From contig NZ_JAJNCZ010000003.1 in assembly GCF_021026345.1 (NCBI RefSeq), forward strand, positions 62,001 through 126,000: a stretch of 64,000 bases of DNA. The letters run 5' to 3'. The notes beneath the pieces were generated by a model. It had not been told where the DNA came from. It did no database searches and saw only the letters and a program-made list of their open reading frames with translations. The position numbers and the translations under genes are program-made. Of this stretch, positions 9,387 through 18,396 are shown piece after piece. How positions within the stretch are numbered: the first letter of the stretch is position 1; each line of letters opens with the position of its first letter. The DNA comes from Rhizobium sp. GN54. GTDB lineage: Bacteria > Pseudomonadota > Alphaproteobacteria > Rhizobiales > Rhizobiaceae.

Positions 9387-10046
9387 TTGATACACTTCGA
9401 GAATGTCGGCCTGCGATACGGGATGGGTCCGGAAGTGCTCCGCGACCTGACCTTTGACATTCCGCGCCGCTCCTTCCAGTTCCTCACCGGCCCGTCCGGC
9501 GCCGGCAAGTCGACGCTCTTGCGGCTGCTCTTCCTGTCGCTGCAGCCGACCAGGGGCCTCATCCGCACCTTCGACCGCAACATCGCCACCATTCCTCGCG
9601 AAGAACTGCCGATGCTGCGCCGCCGGATCGGCATCGTCTTCCAGGACTTCCGCCTTCTGGAGCACCTGACGACCTATGAGAACGTGGCGCTGCCGCTGCG
9701 CGTGCGCGGCAAGGACGAGCTTTCCTACCGCGCCGACGTGATCGATCTGCTGAAATGGGTGGGCCTCGGCGAGCGGATCAACGTGTTGCCGCCGGTGCTC
9801 TCCGGCGGGGAAAAGCAGCGCGCCGCCATCGCGCGCGCGCTGATCGACCGGCCCGAGCTTCTGCTCGCCGACGAACCGACCGGCAACGTCGATCCGCCGA
9901 TGGCGCGGCGGCTTCTGAGCCTGTTCCTCGAATTGAACCGCCTCGGCACGGCCGTCGTCATCGCCACGCACGACCTCTCCCTGATGGATCAGGTCGACGC
10001 GCGTCGCATGATCCTCTCGCAAGGGCGGCTCGACATCTATGAGTGA
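9387..10046 (+). CDS. ftsE: Cell-division ABC ATPase FtsE
   Basis: ATPase of the FtsEX complex, which couples septal ring assembly to activation of periplasmic peptidoglycan hydrolases. The 219 residues carry Walker A (GPSGAGKST, about 37-45), Q-loop (FQDFRLLEH), signature (LSGGEKQRAAIARAL, about 138), Walker B (LLLADEPTGNVD) and the H-loop (VIATHDLSL). The start is TTG at 9387, giving the usual N-terminus MIHFENVGLRYG. It overlaps ftsX by 8 bases, so the two are translationally coupled. Confidence 0.95.
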   Translation: MIHFENVGLRYGMGPEVLRDLTFDIPRRSFQFLTGPSGAGKSTLLRLLFLSLQPTRGLIRTFDRNIATIPREELPMLRRRIGIVFQDFRLLEHLTTYENVALPLRVRGKDELSYRADVIDLLKWVGLGERINVLPPVLSGGEKQRAAIARALIDRPELLLADEPTGNVDPPMARRLLSLFLELNRLGTAVVIATHDLSLMDQVDARRMILSQGRLDIYE

Positions 10047-11049
10047 GCCCGCAACGCAGCCAGAACCGCAGGAGCGCGGCCAGCAGAAACGCCCGGAAAT
10101 GCGCGTCCGGCCGACCGCTCCGATCGTTCCGCCCTCCAACGTCTCGGGCAATGCGCTGATGTGCGTCATCGCCATCATGGCTTTTCTCGCCTGCCTGACC
10201 TATGGCGCCGTCAGCATGGTGCGGGCCACTGCGGCAAGCTGGCAGAGCGAGATCTCCCGGGAGATCACGATCCAGATCAAGCCGGACGACAACCTGGACA
10301 TGGAAGCGGCCCTGGCCGAAGCCCGCGATCTGGCACTCACCTTCGCCGGAACCCGCGACGGCCAGATCGTCGATCGCGCCGCGACCGCGCGACTGCTGGA
10401 GCCCTGGCTCGGCGAGGGCCTGGACCTCGACGAACTGCCGGTGCCGCGCCTGGTAGTGATCACCATCGATGAGCGCAATCCGCCGGATTTCGTAGCCCTG
10501 CGGCAGGCGCTCTCCGAGAAGATCCCGCAGGCCTTCCTCGACGACCATCGCACCTGGGTGAACCGGCTCGTCGCGATGGCCGAAACCACGGCGTTGATCG
10601 GCACCGGCGTGCTGATTCTCGTGTTCTCCGCCATGGTGCTGACCGTCGTCTTCGCCACGCGCGGCGCGCTGTCCGGCAACCGCCACATCATCGAGGTGCT
10701 GCATTTCGTCGGCGCCGAGGCGGGTTTCGTCGCCACCGAGTTCCAGAAGCATTTCCTCAAGATCAGCCTGAAGGGCTCGTTCGCCGGCGGCGCCCTGGCC
10801 GCCCTCGTCTTCGCGATCGCCGGCTACTGGCAGGGACGCTCGCTCGCAACGCCGCAAAGCGACCAGGCGACCGCCCTGTTCGGGACCTTCTCGGTCGGCG
10901 CCGGCGGCTATCTTGGCATTGCCGCGACCATGATCGTGATCGCGCTGCTGACGACGCTGACGGCCCGTTTCACGGTCATGCGCACGATTTTCGAGATCGA
11001 CCGGATCCGCTCCGATCCGGCCAGAACGGACGGATTGCCCGAGGCCTGA
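10039..11049 (+). CDS. ftsX: Cell-division ABC permease FtsX
   Basis: Membrane partner of FtsE. The 336-residue protein has a polar 40-residue cytoplasmic N-terminus, a first membrane helix at about 38-58, a periplasmic domain of about 115 residues (the part that contacts hydrolase regulators in other bacteria), then three further helices near 180-205, 240-265 and 290-315, the FtsX fold. The segment IIEVLHFVGAEAGFVATEFQKHF between helices 2 and 3 is the conserved cytoplasmic loop (quoted here only as a location, about residues 216-238). The start overlaps the ftsE end. Confidence 0.93.
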   Translation: MSEPATQPEPQERGQQKRPEMRVRPTAPIVPPSNVSGNALMCVIAIMAFLACLTYGAVSMVRATAASWQSEISREITIQIKPDDNLDMEAALAEARDLALTFAGTRDGQIVDRAATARLLEPWLGEGLDLDELPVPRLVVITIDERNPPDFVALRQALSEKIPQAFLDDHRTWVNRLVAMAETTALIGTGVLILVFSAMVLTVVFATRGALSGNRHIIEVLHFVGAEAGFVATEFQKHFLKISLKGSFAGGALAALVFAIAGYWQGRSLATPQSDQATALFGTFSVGAGGYLGIAATMIVIALLTTLTARFTVMRTIFEIDRIRSDPARTDGLPEA

Positions 11050-11120
11050 GCCACTGCCGGCGCGCCATTGTGCCGCAGCGGACTCGTCCTTGCCGCAATC
11101 GCACGATATGAAGAAGAATC

Positions 11121-11843
11121 ATGGTCGCAATGGACGAGTCGCGGAACCTGATGTCGAAGGATGGTACGCCTCCAGCGGGACGCTGGCGGATCCGTCCTGT
11201 TCGTCGTTTCGTACGGCTGTTCCTCTTCCTGCTCCTGATCGTTTCCGGCGTGATGGTCGGCGGTTTCCTCTATTTCGCCGATACCGTCGCCTCGCTCGAG
11301 GCGCCGAACCATCCCCGTGCCGACGCGATCGTCGTGCTGACGGGCGGCTTCCAGCGCATCGACCAGGCGATCGGCCTCCTGCAGGAAGGCGCCGGCAAGC
11401 GCCTGCTGATCTCCGGCGCCAACCCGGCCACCTCCGGCAACCAGATCCGCAAGTTCACCCAGTCCTCATCCTCGCTGTTCGACTGCTGCGTCGACATCGG
11501 CTACGACGCGATGGATACGATCGGCAATGCCAACGAGACGGCACGGTGGATCAGCGACCACGGCTACCGCCGGGTCCTGGTGGTGACCAACAACTACCAC
11601 ATGCCGCGCAGCCTGCTCGAACTGAGACGCAGCGACAAGGAAACCGAGTTCCTGTCCTATCCCGTCATCAATTCCGACCTGAAGAACGGCAGCTGGCTCG
11701 GCGAACCCCAGGTGATGAAGGCGATGCTGTCGGAATACGTCAAGTATTCAGTAGCGGTCGCCCGCGACTTCGTGGGCGCGCGGACGGCGAGTGGCCTGCG
11801 GCGCGACGAGCCGGCCCACGCAACCTTGCTTCCGGAGAACTGA
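11121..11843 (+). CDS. YdcF family (DUF218) membrane-anchored protein
   Basis: A 240-residue protein with one N-terminal membrane anchor (about residues 32-52) and a DUF218 domain: ADAIVVLTGG, then KRLLISGANP, a GNANETARW segment, and VTNNYHMPRSLLEL near the C-terminus. Family members (ElyC/SanA/YdcF) act in envelope physiology, such as control of lipid-carrier use and peptidoglycan synthesis under stress, but the biochemical activity is unclear. Met codons also occur at residues 4 and 11. It lies between ftsX and plsC on one strand, which fits an envelope role. Confidence 0.85.
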   Translation: MVAMDESRNLMSKDGTPPAGRWRIRPVRRFVRLFLFLLLIVSGVMVGGFLYFADTVASLEAPNHPRADAIVVLTGGFQRIDQAIGLLQEGAGKRLLISGANPATSGNQIRKFTQSSSSLFDCCVDIGYDAMDTIGNANETARWISDHGYRRVLVVTNNYHMPRSLLELRRSDKETEFLSYPVINSDLKNGSWLGEPQVMKAMLSEYVKYSVAVARDFVGARTASGLRRDEPAHATLLPEN

Positions 11844-11922
11844 GCGCTTCGCTCCAGACCCGGTTTCCGGCGCCGGAATTATCGTGTAGTCAGGCTGACC
11901 TTCCGAGGAGAGCTTCCGCCTG

Positions 11923-12741
11923 ATGATCGTCGTGCGTTCCATCCTGTTCAACCTGGCCTTCTACCTCAATCTGATCCTTCAGATGATCGTGCTCACGCCG
12001 GTCTATTTCCTGCTGCCGCGCAAGAAGGCCTACGGCATCGCCAAGAACTGGGCGCGCAGCAATCACTGGCTGTTCGACAAGATCGTCGGCACGACCTTCG
12101 AGATCGAGGGGCTGGAGAACATCCCCAAGGGCCAGGGCTACATCTTCGCGCCGAAGCACCAGTCCTTCTGGGACGCCTATGCGCTGCTGCCGTGGCAGGA
12201 CGACCCCTTCTACATTCTCAAGCGCGAGCTGACCTGGATTCCCCTGTTCGGCTGGTACATCCTCAAGCAGCGCATGGTTCCCGTCGACCGGGGCGCGCGC
12301 GGCCGGGTGATGGCGGCGGTGATGGAGCGGGCCAAGGCCGAAATGCAGAGCGGCCGCCAGCTGATCATCTATCCGGAAGGCACGCGCCGCCCCCCCGGCG
12401 CCCCGCCCGAATACAAGTATGGCATCGCAAGGCTCTACCGAGACCTGCAGGTGCCGGTGCTTCCGGTCGTCATGCATCCCGGCCTGTTCTGGCCGCGGCG
12501 CAAGTTCCTGCGTTATCCCGGCCATTTCAAGGTCCGCATCCTGCCGCCGATCCCCGCCGGCATGGACCCCGACGCCTTCCTCGCCCACCTGATCGACGTG
12601 ATGGAGACGGCGAGCGACAAGCTTCTCCTGGAAACGGTCGATGCCAATCCGCACCTGACGCTTCCCCCCACCGCAGCGCAGCGCGTGGCCGAACTGCGCG
12701 CGCGCGGCTCTGACGCCGGTCACCTCAAAGAGCGACAATAG
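11923..12741 (+). CDS. plsC: 1-acyl-sn-glycerol-3-phosphate acyltransferase (PlsC family)
   Basis: Converts lysophosphatidic acid to phosphatidic acid at the inner membrane, the second acylation in phospholipid synthesis. The 272-residue protein has a hydrophobic N-terminal helix (about 5-30), the HX4D catalytic motif (KHQSFWDAYAL, about residue 80), the glycerophosphate motif YPEGTRRPPG (about 150) and VPVLPVVMHPGLFW. GAGGAG lies 12 bases before the ATG. Rhizobia have several PlsC-like acyltransferases, some of which act on ornithine lipids, so the precise acceptor is inferred. Confidence 0.88.
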   Translation: MIVVRSILFNLAFYLNLILQMIVLTPVYFLLPRKKAYGIAKNWARSNHWLFDKIVGTTFEIEGLENIPKGQGYIFAPKHQSFWDAYALLPWQDDPFYILKRELTWIPLFGWYILKQRMVPVDRGARGRVMAAVMERAKAEMQSGRQLIIYPEGTRRPPGAPPEYKYGIARLYRDLQVPVLPVVMHPGLFWPRRKFLRYPGHFKVRILPPIPAGMDPDAFLAHLIDVMETASDKLLLETVDANPHLTLPPTAAQRVAELRARGSDAGHLKERQ

Positions 12742-12748
12742 CCGTTTC

Positions 12749-13288
12749 TCAGCCGCCGTTGACGAGTCGTTCGACGGAACGCCCGACGTCTTCCAGCCAA
12801 TGGTCGCGAATGCCCATCTCCCGCAGGTGGGTCAGCGTGTTGGTCACATAATCGGTGTTCGGCCCGGACTTGCCCTTTGCCGTGCTGACGGCGATCGCCG
12901 CCTCCTCGACGGACAGGGCGCCGGCATACTGGTGGTGCGCCCGGTCGATCACATAGGCGAGAGCCGGCTTGCGCAGCCCGTCGCCGAGGGTGACAGGCAG
13001 GGTGCGTTCCTTGTAGACATGGGTGACCAGTTCGCGCTCGCGCAGATAGTCGACCACCGCTCCCCATCGATCCGGCGCCACGCGGAAGGCCATGCCCCGG
13101 CATGAGCCGCCCCGGTCCAGCCCGAGCACGAGGCCCGGATGGTCGGGCGTGCCGCGATGGACCCAGGAGCGCACGCACAGCGAGCGGCGGAAGCCGTGCA
13201 GACGGGCAGGCCGGCTCTCCTCCACCTCGAACCCCGGATTCCACATCAGGGAGCCGTAACCGAAGACCCAAAATTCGTTGCTGTCCAC
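12749..13288 (-). CDS. Gamma-glutamylcyclotransferase, ChaC type
   Basis: A 179-residue ChaC-like enzyme, expected to cleave gamma-glutamyl peptides (glutathione in characterised relatives) to 5-oxoproline. Seen are the substrate loop FGYGSLMWNPGF at the N-terminus, RRSLCVRSWVHRGTP, and the acidic segment LRERELVTHVYKER that carries the catalytic Glu. The start is GTG at 13288. It converges on plsC (7-base gap) and is divergent from the DUF2125 gene. Confidence 0.87.
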   Translation of the reverse strand: MDSNEFWVFGYGSLMWNPGFEVEESRPARLHGFRRSLCVRSWVHRGTPDHPGLVLGLDRGGSCRGMAFRVAPDRWGAVVDYLRERELVTHVYKERTLPVTLGDGLRKPALAYVIDRAHHQYAGALSVEEAAIAVSTAKGKSGPNTDYVTNTLTHLREMGIRDHWLEDVGRSVERLVNGG

Positions 13289-13382
13289 CGTGCCTGCCCG
13301 TAACTACCTGAATGCCGCCGCAATTACCCGCGAGGGCACAATCTAGACAACTCCCGGCCCTTTCGCCAGAACGGAGAACGGC

Positions 13383-14378
13383 ATGACTTCGACGAACGGC
13401 GCGGCGACCTCCCGCAGCGCCCGCAGATTTTGGCTTCTGGGCGTGGGCGTGGCAGCCTTCGTCGCACTCTATACCGCCGCCTGGTTCTACGGCGCCGACC
13501 GGCTCAAGGCCATCGTCCGGGGGCAGCTCTCCGACGCCTCCGTCGCCGTGGCCTGTACCGGGCTCGACGTGCGGGGCTATCCCTTCCGCATCGGCGTTTT
13601 CTGCGATTCCCTCGGCCTCGACGACAGCCGTACCGGCACCTCTGCAAGCTTCGGTGCGCTGCGCTCGGCAGCCCAGGTCTATCGCCCCGGGCATGCGATC
13701 CTGGAACTCGACGGCCCCGCGCAGATCCGCGTCGCGCCCGAGATGTCGCTGATTGCCGACTGGGACCTGCTTCATGCCAGCGTGGTGGCGGAGAAGGCGG
13801 GCCTGGAACGTGTCTCTGTCGCCTATGACGCGCTGAAAGGCACCTTCACGCCGGGAATGGGTCGAACCGGTCTGACCTTCACGGTGCGCCACGGCGAGAT
13901 GCACACGCGCGAAAACGGCGATGCGCTGGACGCTGCCCTGTCACTGGACGGCCTCGACCTGACGGTGGCCGACACCGCGGTTCCGACCTTCGATGCGACG
14001 CTGGACCTGTCGATCGAGGACGCCGCCGGCTGGCTTGCGAGCGGGCCGCCGGACGATGTCCCTCGCGGCACGAAGGGGGAGTTGCGCCGTTTCGGCCTCG
14101 ATTTCGGCAACGGCAAGACCGCGGTGCTTTCCGGGCGCTACGCGTTCGACGGCGAGGGCCTGCTCTCCGGCCGCTTCGAACTGAAGGTGAACGGGATCGA
14201 CACCGTGCGCGACCTCGTCAAGCGGGCGTATCCCGAGATTGCCGACACGGCCAACAGCGTCACGGAGACGATCCGCGCCCTGTCGGGCGGCAGCGACGAT
14301 GCCAGCGTGAGGCTCAAGGTCGACGACGGCGTCGTCTATCTCGGCTTCATCCCGATCGCGGCCATTCCGCCCCTCTGA
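13383..14378 (+). CDS. DUF2125 family protein, membrane-anchored
   Basis: A 331-residue protein of a family common in alphaproteobacteria with no known function. One N-terminal membrane helix (about 18-38) is followed by a beta-rich extracytoplasmic domain with the family start pattern CTGLDVRGYPFRIGVFCDSLG, whose two Cys residues flank it (about residues 58-78) and may form a disulfide. The C-terminus ends in VYLGFIPIAAIPPL. GGAG lies about 10 bases before the ATG. It converges on tyrC with a 6-base gap. Confidence 0.85.
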   Translation: MTSTNGAATSRSARRFWLLGVGVAAFVALYTAAWFYGADRLKAIVRGQLSDASVAVACTGLDVRGYPFRIGVFCDSLGLDDSRTGTSASFGALRSAAQVYRPGHAILELDGPAQIRVAPEMSLIADWDLLHASVVAEKAGLERVSVAYDALKGTFTPGMGRTGLTFTVRHGEMHTRENGDALDAALSLDGLDLTVADTAVPTFDATLDLSIEDAAGWLASGPPDDVPRGTKGELRRFGLDFGNGKTAVLSGRYAFDGEGLLSGRFELKVNGIDTVRDLVKRAYPEIADTANSVTETIRALSGGSDDASVRLKVDDGVVYLGFIPIAAIPPL

Positions 14379-14384
14379 GGCAGG

Positions 14385-15320
14385 TCAGGACGGCTTGTCC
14401 GGCGGCGCCACCGGCCGGCCGAAGTTCGCAGCCTCCGTATCCTGGCCGGCATCGATGATCGAGCGGCGGATGGCCCGGGTGCGGGTGAAGAGGTCGAACA
14501 GCTTCTCACCGTCGCCCCAGCGGATCGCCCGCTGCAGATAGGCGAGATCTTCGGAAAAACGCGCCAGCATCTCGAGAATCGCGTCCTTGTTGTGCAGGCA
14601 GACGTCGCGCCACATGGTCGGGTCGGAGGCGGCGAGCCGGGTGAAGTCGCGAAAGCCCGATGCCGAATACTTGATGACTTCCGATTCCGTCACCGTCTCC
14701 AGGTCATCGGCCGTGCCGACGATGTTGTAGGCGATGATATGCGGCAGATGCGAGACGATCGCCAGCACCTTGTCGTGATGCTCGGTGTCCATCTCGTCCA
14801 CCTTCGAGCCGAGCGTTTCCCAGAACGTCGAGAGCTTCTTCTTCGCCGCCTTGTCTGTGCCGTGCACGGGCGTGAGGATGCACCAGCGCCCGCGGAAAAG
14901 GTCGGCAAAGCCTGCGTCCGGTCCGGAATGCTCGGTGCCGGCGAGCGGGTGGCCGGGAATGAAGTGCACGCCCTTGGGCACATGCGGCAGCATCTGCGCC
15001 ACGACGGATGCCTTGGTGGAACCGACATCGGTGAGGATCGCGCCGGCTTTGAGATTGGGCGCGATCTGTCGGGCGACGCTGCCGGACGCGCCGACCGGAA
15101 CGGAGACGATGACGAGGTCGGCGTCGCGCACCGCCTCGGCCGCGTCGAGGTGGTAGTCGGTCCCCAGCTCCAGTTCCTTCGCCCGGCGCAGCGTGTCCTC
15201 GCTGCGGCTGGAGATCGCCACCGATCCCGCCAGCCCCTGCTCCTTCACCGCGCGGGCGATGGAGGAGCCGATGAGGCCGATGCCGATCAGCGCGATCCTG
15301 TCAAACTGTTGAACCGACAT
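14385..15320 (-). CDS. tyrC: Prephenate/arogenate dehydrogenase
   Basis: NAD(P)-dependent oxidative decarboxylation of prephenate or arogenate in tyrosine synthesis. The 311-residue protein shows the dinucleotide fold (IALIGIGLIGSSIARAV), VSVPVGASGSVA, the TDVGSTKASV turn, FIPGHPLAGTEHSG with the catalytic His, and SHLPHIIAYN. No chorismate-mutase or ACT domain is attached. The symbol follows common usage for cyclohexadienyl dehydrogenase in alphaproteobacteria; the substrate preference cannot be read from sequence. The methyltransferase gene upstream on the same strand ends 61 bases before it. Confidence 0.92.
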   Translation of the reverse strand: MSVQQFDRIALIGIGLIGSSIARAVKEQGLAGSVAISSRSEDTLRRAKELELGTDYHLDAAEAVRDADLVIVSVPVGASGSVARQIAPNLKAGAILTDVGSTKASVVAQMLPHVPKGVHFIPGHPLAGTEHSGPDAGFADLFRGRWCILTPVHGTDKAAKKKLSTFWETLGSKVDEMDTEHHDKVLAIVSHLPHIIAYNIVGTADDLETVTESEVIKYSASGFRDFTRLAASDPTMWRDVCLHNKDAILEMLARFSEDLAYLQRAIRWGDGEKLFDLFTRTRAIRRSIIDAGQDTEAANFGRPVAPPDKPS

Positions 15321-15381
15321 GCCTGCGCCCCTTGTGCGAGATCAGAAGCCCCCTGGTGGGCGGGGGTGGTCGCGCCAGCCA

Positions 15382-16161
15382 TTACCGGCGCTGCGCCGGA
15401 TTGTCGAGGGGCCGGAGCCGCGGCGTCGTCCGTGTCGAGGGGACGCCTGAAGGCGCCAGGACAGGGACGAAGACGCGCCGCGAGGCGCGGGCGGCCACCG
15501 GCAGGCCCTGATAGAGGCGCTTCTGCGCCTCGACCACGAGCACGCCGGAGAACATCGGCCACAGCCTTCGCCCGAGCCGCTCGAAGGCACTGCGCAGCTT
15601 GTGGACGGCACGGTGCTTCGACGGCGGAAACAGCAGCGCCTCGGCGCTCGCGCCGGGGGTGAAGTTGGTCTCGCGCAACAGATGGGTCAGCTGGCTGCGC
15701 GAATAGGGCCGGCCCGAACCGAACGGCGTGTGCTCCATGCGTGCCCAGACGCCGCGCCGGTTCGGCACCACGATGATCAGGCGCCCCCCGGGCGCCAGCA
15801 CGCGCCAGAGTTCCTTCATCGTCTCGCGCGGATTCTCGGCGAATTCCAGCGAATGCACCATCAGGATCCGGTCGATCGACGAATCGGGCAGCGGCAGTTC
15901 CTCGTCGAAGACGAGCGCCGTCGCCGAAGCCTCCCCGAGCGGCCAGTTCACCGCCCCCTGCCCCGCCGGCATGAAGGCGAAGGTGCGCTCCGTATCCTCC
16001 CGGAACCGGTCGAGATAGGGCACGGCATAGCCCAGCCCCACGAGGCGCTCCTCGGGAAGGCGGGCCCAGATCGAGGCCAACGCCATCGTGATCGAGTGCT
16101 CTGCGAGATGGCCGAGAGGTGAGTGGTAAAATTCGCGAAGATCGACAATATCTGCGTGCAT
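15382..16161 (-). CDS. Class I SAM-dependent methyltransferase, substrate unknown
   Basis: A 259-residue Methyltransf_11-type protein. Motif I is somewhat degenerate (RLVGLGYAVPYLDRF, about 33-47); the acidic SAM contact and post-motif region are in SIDRILMVHSLEFAENP; and LWRVLAPGGRLIIVVPNRRG is the usual motif IV/V block. The C-terminal 60 residues are basic and Pro/Thr-rich. I chose ATG 16161 because a longer frame to 16263 crosses the divergent gloB start; no strong ribosome site is visible at either. Divergent from gloB by 92 bases and upstream of tyrC. Confidence 0.8.
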   Translation of the reverse strand: MHADIVDLREFYHSPLGHLAEHSITMALASIWARLPEERLVGLGYAVPYLDRFREDTERTFAFMPAGQGAVNWPLGEASATALVFDEELPLPDSSIDRILMVHSLEFAENPRETMKELWRVLAPGGRLIIVVPNRRGVWARMEHTPFGSGRPYSRSQLTHLLRETNFTPGASAEALLFPPSKHRAVHKLRSAFERLGRRLWPMFSGVLVVEAQKRLYQGLPVAARASRRVFVPVLAPSGVPSTRTTPRLRPLDNPAQRR

Positions 16162-16253
16162 CGGCGAGATGTTAGCCACCGGGCGATGGACTTCAAGGCC
16201 CGGGCCGCTAGATTCGCTCGCACACCCGTTCTCCGCGCCGGAAGGAATATGCC

Positions 16254-17024
16254 ATGACATCATTCGACATCGAACTCTTCGGATGCCGGAGCGACAATTT
16301 CGGGGTGCTGCTCCACGATCCGGAATCCGGCACGACCGCCAGCATCGATGCGCCGGAGGAAAAGCCGATCCTCGACGCCCTTGCCCGGCGCGGGTGGACG
16401 CTGACGCATGTCCTCACCACGCACCACCACACCGACCACGTGGAGGCGAACCAAAGCCTCAAGGCTAGGTTCGGCGTCGAGATCGTCGGACCGGCCCGCG
16501 AGCGCGACAGGATCCCCGGCATCGACCGTGCGGTGGACGATGGCGACCGCTTCGACCTCGCCGGGCATGCCATCGAGGTCATCTGGACGCCGGGGCACAC
16601 CGCCGGCCATGTCTGCTACCACCTGCCCGACGACGGGCTGCTCTTTGCCGCAGACACGCTGTTTGCGCTCGGCTGCGGCCGCCTGTTCGAGGGAACGCCG
16701 GCGCAGATGTGGCAATCCCTGTCGAAGCTTGCGGCCCTTCCGGAAGAGACCACGGTCTATTTCGGTCACGAATACACCCTCTCCAACGCCCGCTTCGCGC
16801 TGACGGTCGATCCTGACAATGCGGCGCTGCAGGCGCGCGCCGGCGAAATCGAGCGCATGCGGGCGGCAGGGCGCTTCACCGCACCCACCACGATCGGCCT
16901 CGAGAAACAGACGAACCCCTTCCTGCGCGCCGCCGATCCCGGCATTCGCAAGGTGCTCGGCATGGCGGACGCGACCGATGCGGAGGTCTTCGCCGAGATC
17001 CGTGCCCGCAAGGATCGCTTCTGA
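16254..17024 (+). CDS. gloB: Hydroxyacylglutathione hydrolase (glyoxalase II) family
   Basis: Metallo-beta-lactamase fold enzyme that hydrolyses S-lactoylglutathione to lactate and glutathione in methylglyoxal detoxification. The 256 residues contain the dinuclear metal motif THHHTDH (about 58-64), a second His in WTPGHTAGH, the bridging Asp in [13 protein letters not shown] and YFGHEYT. The C-terminal helical domain ends in [11 protein letters not shown], as in glyoxalase II. AAGGA precedes the ATG. It overlaps the cupin gene by one base (TGATG), so they form one operon. Confidence 0.93.
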   Translation: MTSFDIELFGCRSDNFGVLLHDPESGTTASIDAPEEKPILDALARRGWTLTHVLTTHHHTDHVEANQSLKARFGVEIVGPARERDRIPGIDRAVDDGDRFDLAGHAIEVIWTPGHTAGHVCYHLPDDGLLFAADTLFALGCGRLFEGTPAQMWQSLSKLAALPEETTVYFGHEYTLSNARFALTVDPDNAALQARAGEIERMRAAGRFTAPTTIGLEKQTNPFLRAADPGIRKVLGMADATDAEVFAEIRARKDRF

Positions 17025-17446
17025 TGGCGCCGAAGGAGATCATCGCCACGCTCGGCATGCAGCGTCATCCGGAGGGAGGATGGTACGTCGAGACCTTCCG
17101 CGATACCGAAGGCGGCGCCCGCGGGCATTCGACGGCAATCTACTATCTGCTGGAAAAGGGCGAGCGGTCCCACTGGCACCGGGTGCGCGATGCCGTCGAG
17201 ATCTGGCACCACTATGCCGGCGGCCCCCTCCGGCTTTCCATTTCCGGCGACGGGCAGGTCATCAACTCCCACGTCCTCGGCAACGATCTTCCGGCCGGCG
17301 AACGGCCGCAGGTGCTGGTCCCCGCCGGCTGGTGGCAATGCGCCGAGCCGCTGGGCGACTGGTCCCTGGTCGGCTGCACCGTGGCACCCGGCTTTTCGTT
17401 CGACGCCTTCGAGATGGCGCCGCCGGACTGGCGGCCCGGTCTCTGA
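17024..17446 (+). CDS. DUF985-type cupin protein
   Basis: A 140-residue protein of the cupin_5/DUF985 family: LGMQRHPEGGWYVETFRD at the N-terminus, AIYYLLEKGERSHWHRV with metal-ligand-like His, EIWHHYAGGPL, and VPAGWWQCAEPLG then GCTVAPGF. Family members have no settled function; structures show a sugar-epimerase-like cupin barrel. The TGATG overlap with gloB suggests joint translation, so a role beside thiol-ester or aldehyde detoxification is possible, but this is inference only. Confidence 0.88.
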   Translation: MAPKEIIATLGMQRHPEGGWYVETFRDTEGGARGHSTAIYYLLEKGERSHWHRVRDAVEIWHHYAGGPLRLSISGDGQVINSHVLGNDLPAGERPQVLVPAGWWQCAEPLGDWSLVGCTVAPGFSFDAFEMAPPDWRPGL

Positions 17447-17468
17447 GACCTGAGCCGCCGCTTTCGCC

Positions 17469-18365
17469 TCAAGCGGCCGCAGTATCGGTGACGGGCTCCG
17501 GCTTGCGCCGCAGGACCATGTCCTTGGCCGCCAGCACCGCCCCGCCGGTGACGAGGACGCAGGCGAGCGCGATGCGCCAGGACGGCTCGGCAAAGCCGGT
17601 CAGCACCAGATTGAGCGTGGACAAGAGCGGCGCGGCATAGCTCGCCGCACCGAGGATCTGGATATCGCCGTTCTTGACGCCGAAGTCCCAGGCATAGAAG
17701 GCGGCCCCGACGGGAAGCAGGCCAAGGCCGAGAACGGCGAACCACTCGAAGCCGGTCGCGGGCCAGACCGTCGTCTCCAAAGCGAGGTGGCACACGAGCG
17801 ACAGGATCGCGGTCGCAAGGCAGAAGCCGGTGACGACATCGGTGGAGACGGCATCGAACCGACGCGTCAAAAGCGAATAGCCCGACCAGGTGAACGCGCA
17901 GAGGAAGGCGGCGCCGTAGCCGAGCGTATAGGCGCCATCGAACGACAACCCGTTGCGCGCGACGATCAGCACCGTCCCGGCCAGCCCCGCAAGCGCTCCT
18001 GCAATGTGGTACCAGCGCAACCGCTCGCCCGGCAGCATCGCCGAGCCGACGACGATCAAGAGCGGCCAGAGATAGGCGATCAGCCCGGCCTCGACCGCCG
18101 GCGCGTTACGCAGCGCCGTGAAATAGAGGAAGTGGTAGCCGAACAGGCCGGCGATGCCGACGATCCAGACCTTGGCCGGCTGGCGCAGGAGCTTCAGCCG
18201 TCCCGGCCGGGCGATCAGCACGCAAATTCCCGGAAGGCTGCCGATCAGAAAGCAGATCGCCGAAAGCTGGAAAGGCGGCATCTGGCCAGAAGCCGTGGTG
18301 AACAGCGCCAGCAGCGACCACATCAGGATCGCCGAAAAGCCGATGAACGTCGCCTTCAACTTCAC
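17469..18365 (-). CDS. EamA/DMT-family transporter
   Basis: Inner-membrane drug/metabolite exporter with about ten hydrophobic helices and two EamA repeats in 298 residues. The substrate is not predictable; relatives export amino acids or aromatic compounds (the SLPGICVLIARPGRLKLL region and FLYFTALRNAPAVEAGLIAYLWPLL fit the YddG/aromatic type loosely). The open frame reaches 18497 but overlaps the DUF3108 gene. GTG at 18365 has GGGGG 8 bases upstream and precedes the first helix; GTG 18371 is an alternative. It follows the DUF3108 gene by 31 bases and converges on the cupin gene. Confidence 0.85.
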   Translation of the reverse strand: MKLKATFIGFSAILMWSLLALFTTASGQMPPFQLSAICFLIGSLPGICVLIARPGRLKLLRQPAKVWIVGIAGLFGYHFLYFTALRNAPAVEAGLIAYLWPLLIVVGSAMLPGERLRWYHIAGALAGLAGTVLIVARNGLSFDGAYTLGYGAAFLCAFTWSGYSLLTRRFDAVSTDVVTGFCLATAILSLVCHLALETTVWPATGFEWFAVLGLGLLPVGAAFYAWDFGVKNGDIQILGAASYAAPLLSTLNLVLTGFAEPSWRIALACVLVTGGAVLAAKDMVLRRKPEPVTDTAAA

Positions 18366-18396
18366 AGTCACTGCCCCCGCATGGCGCTGTTGCGGC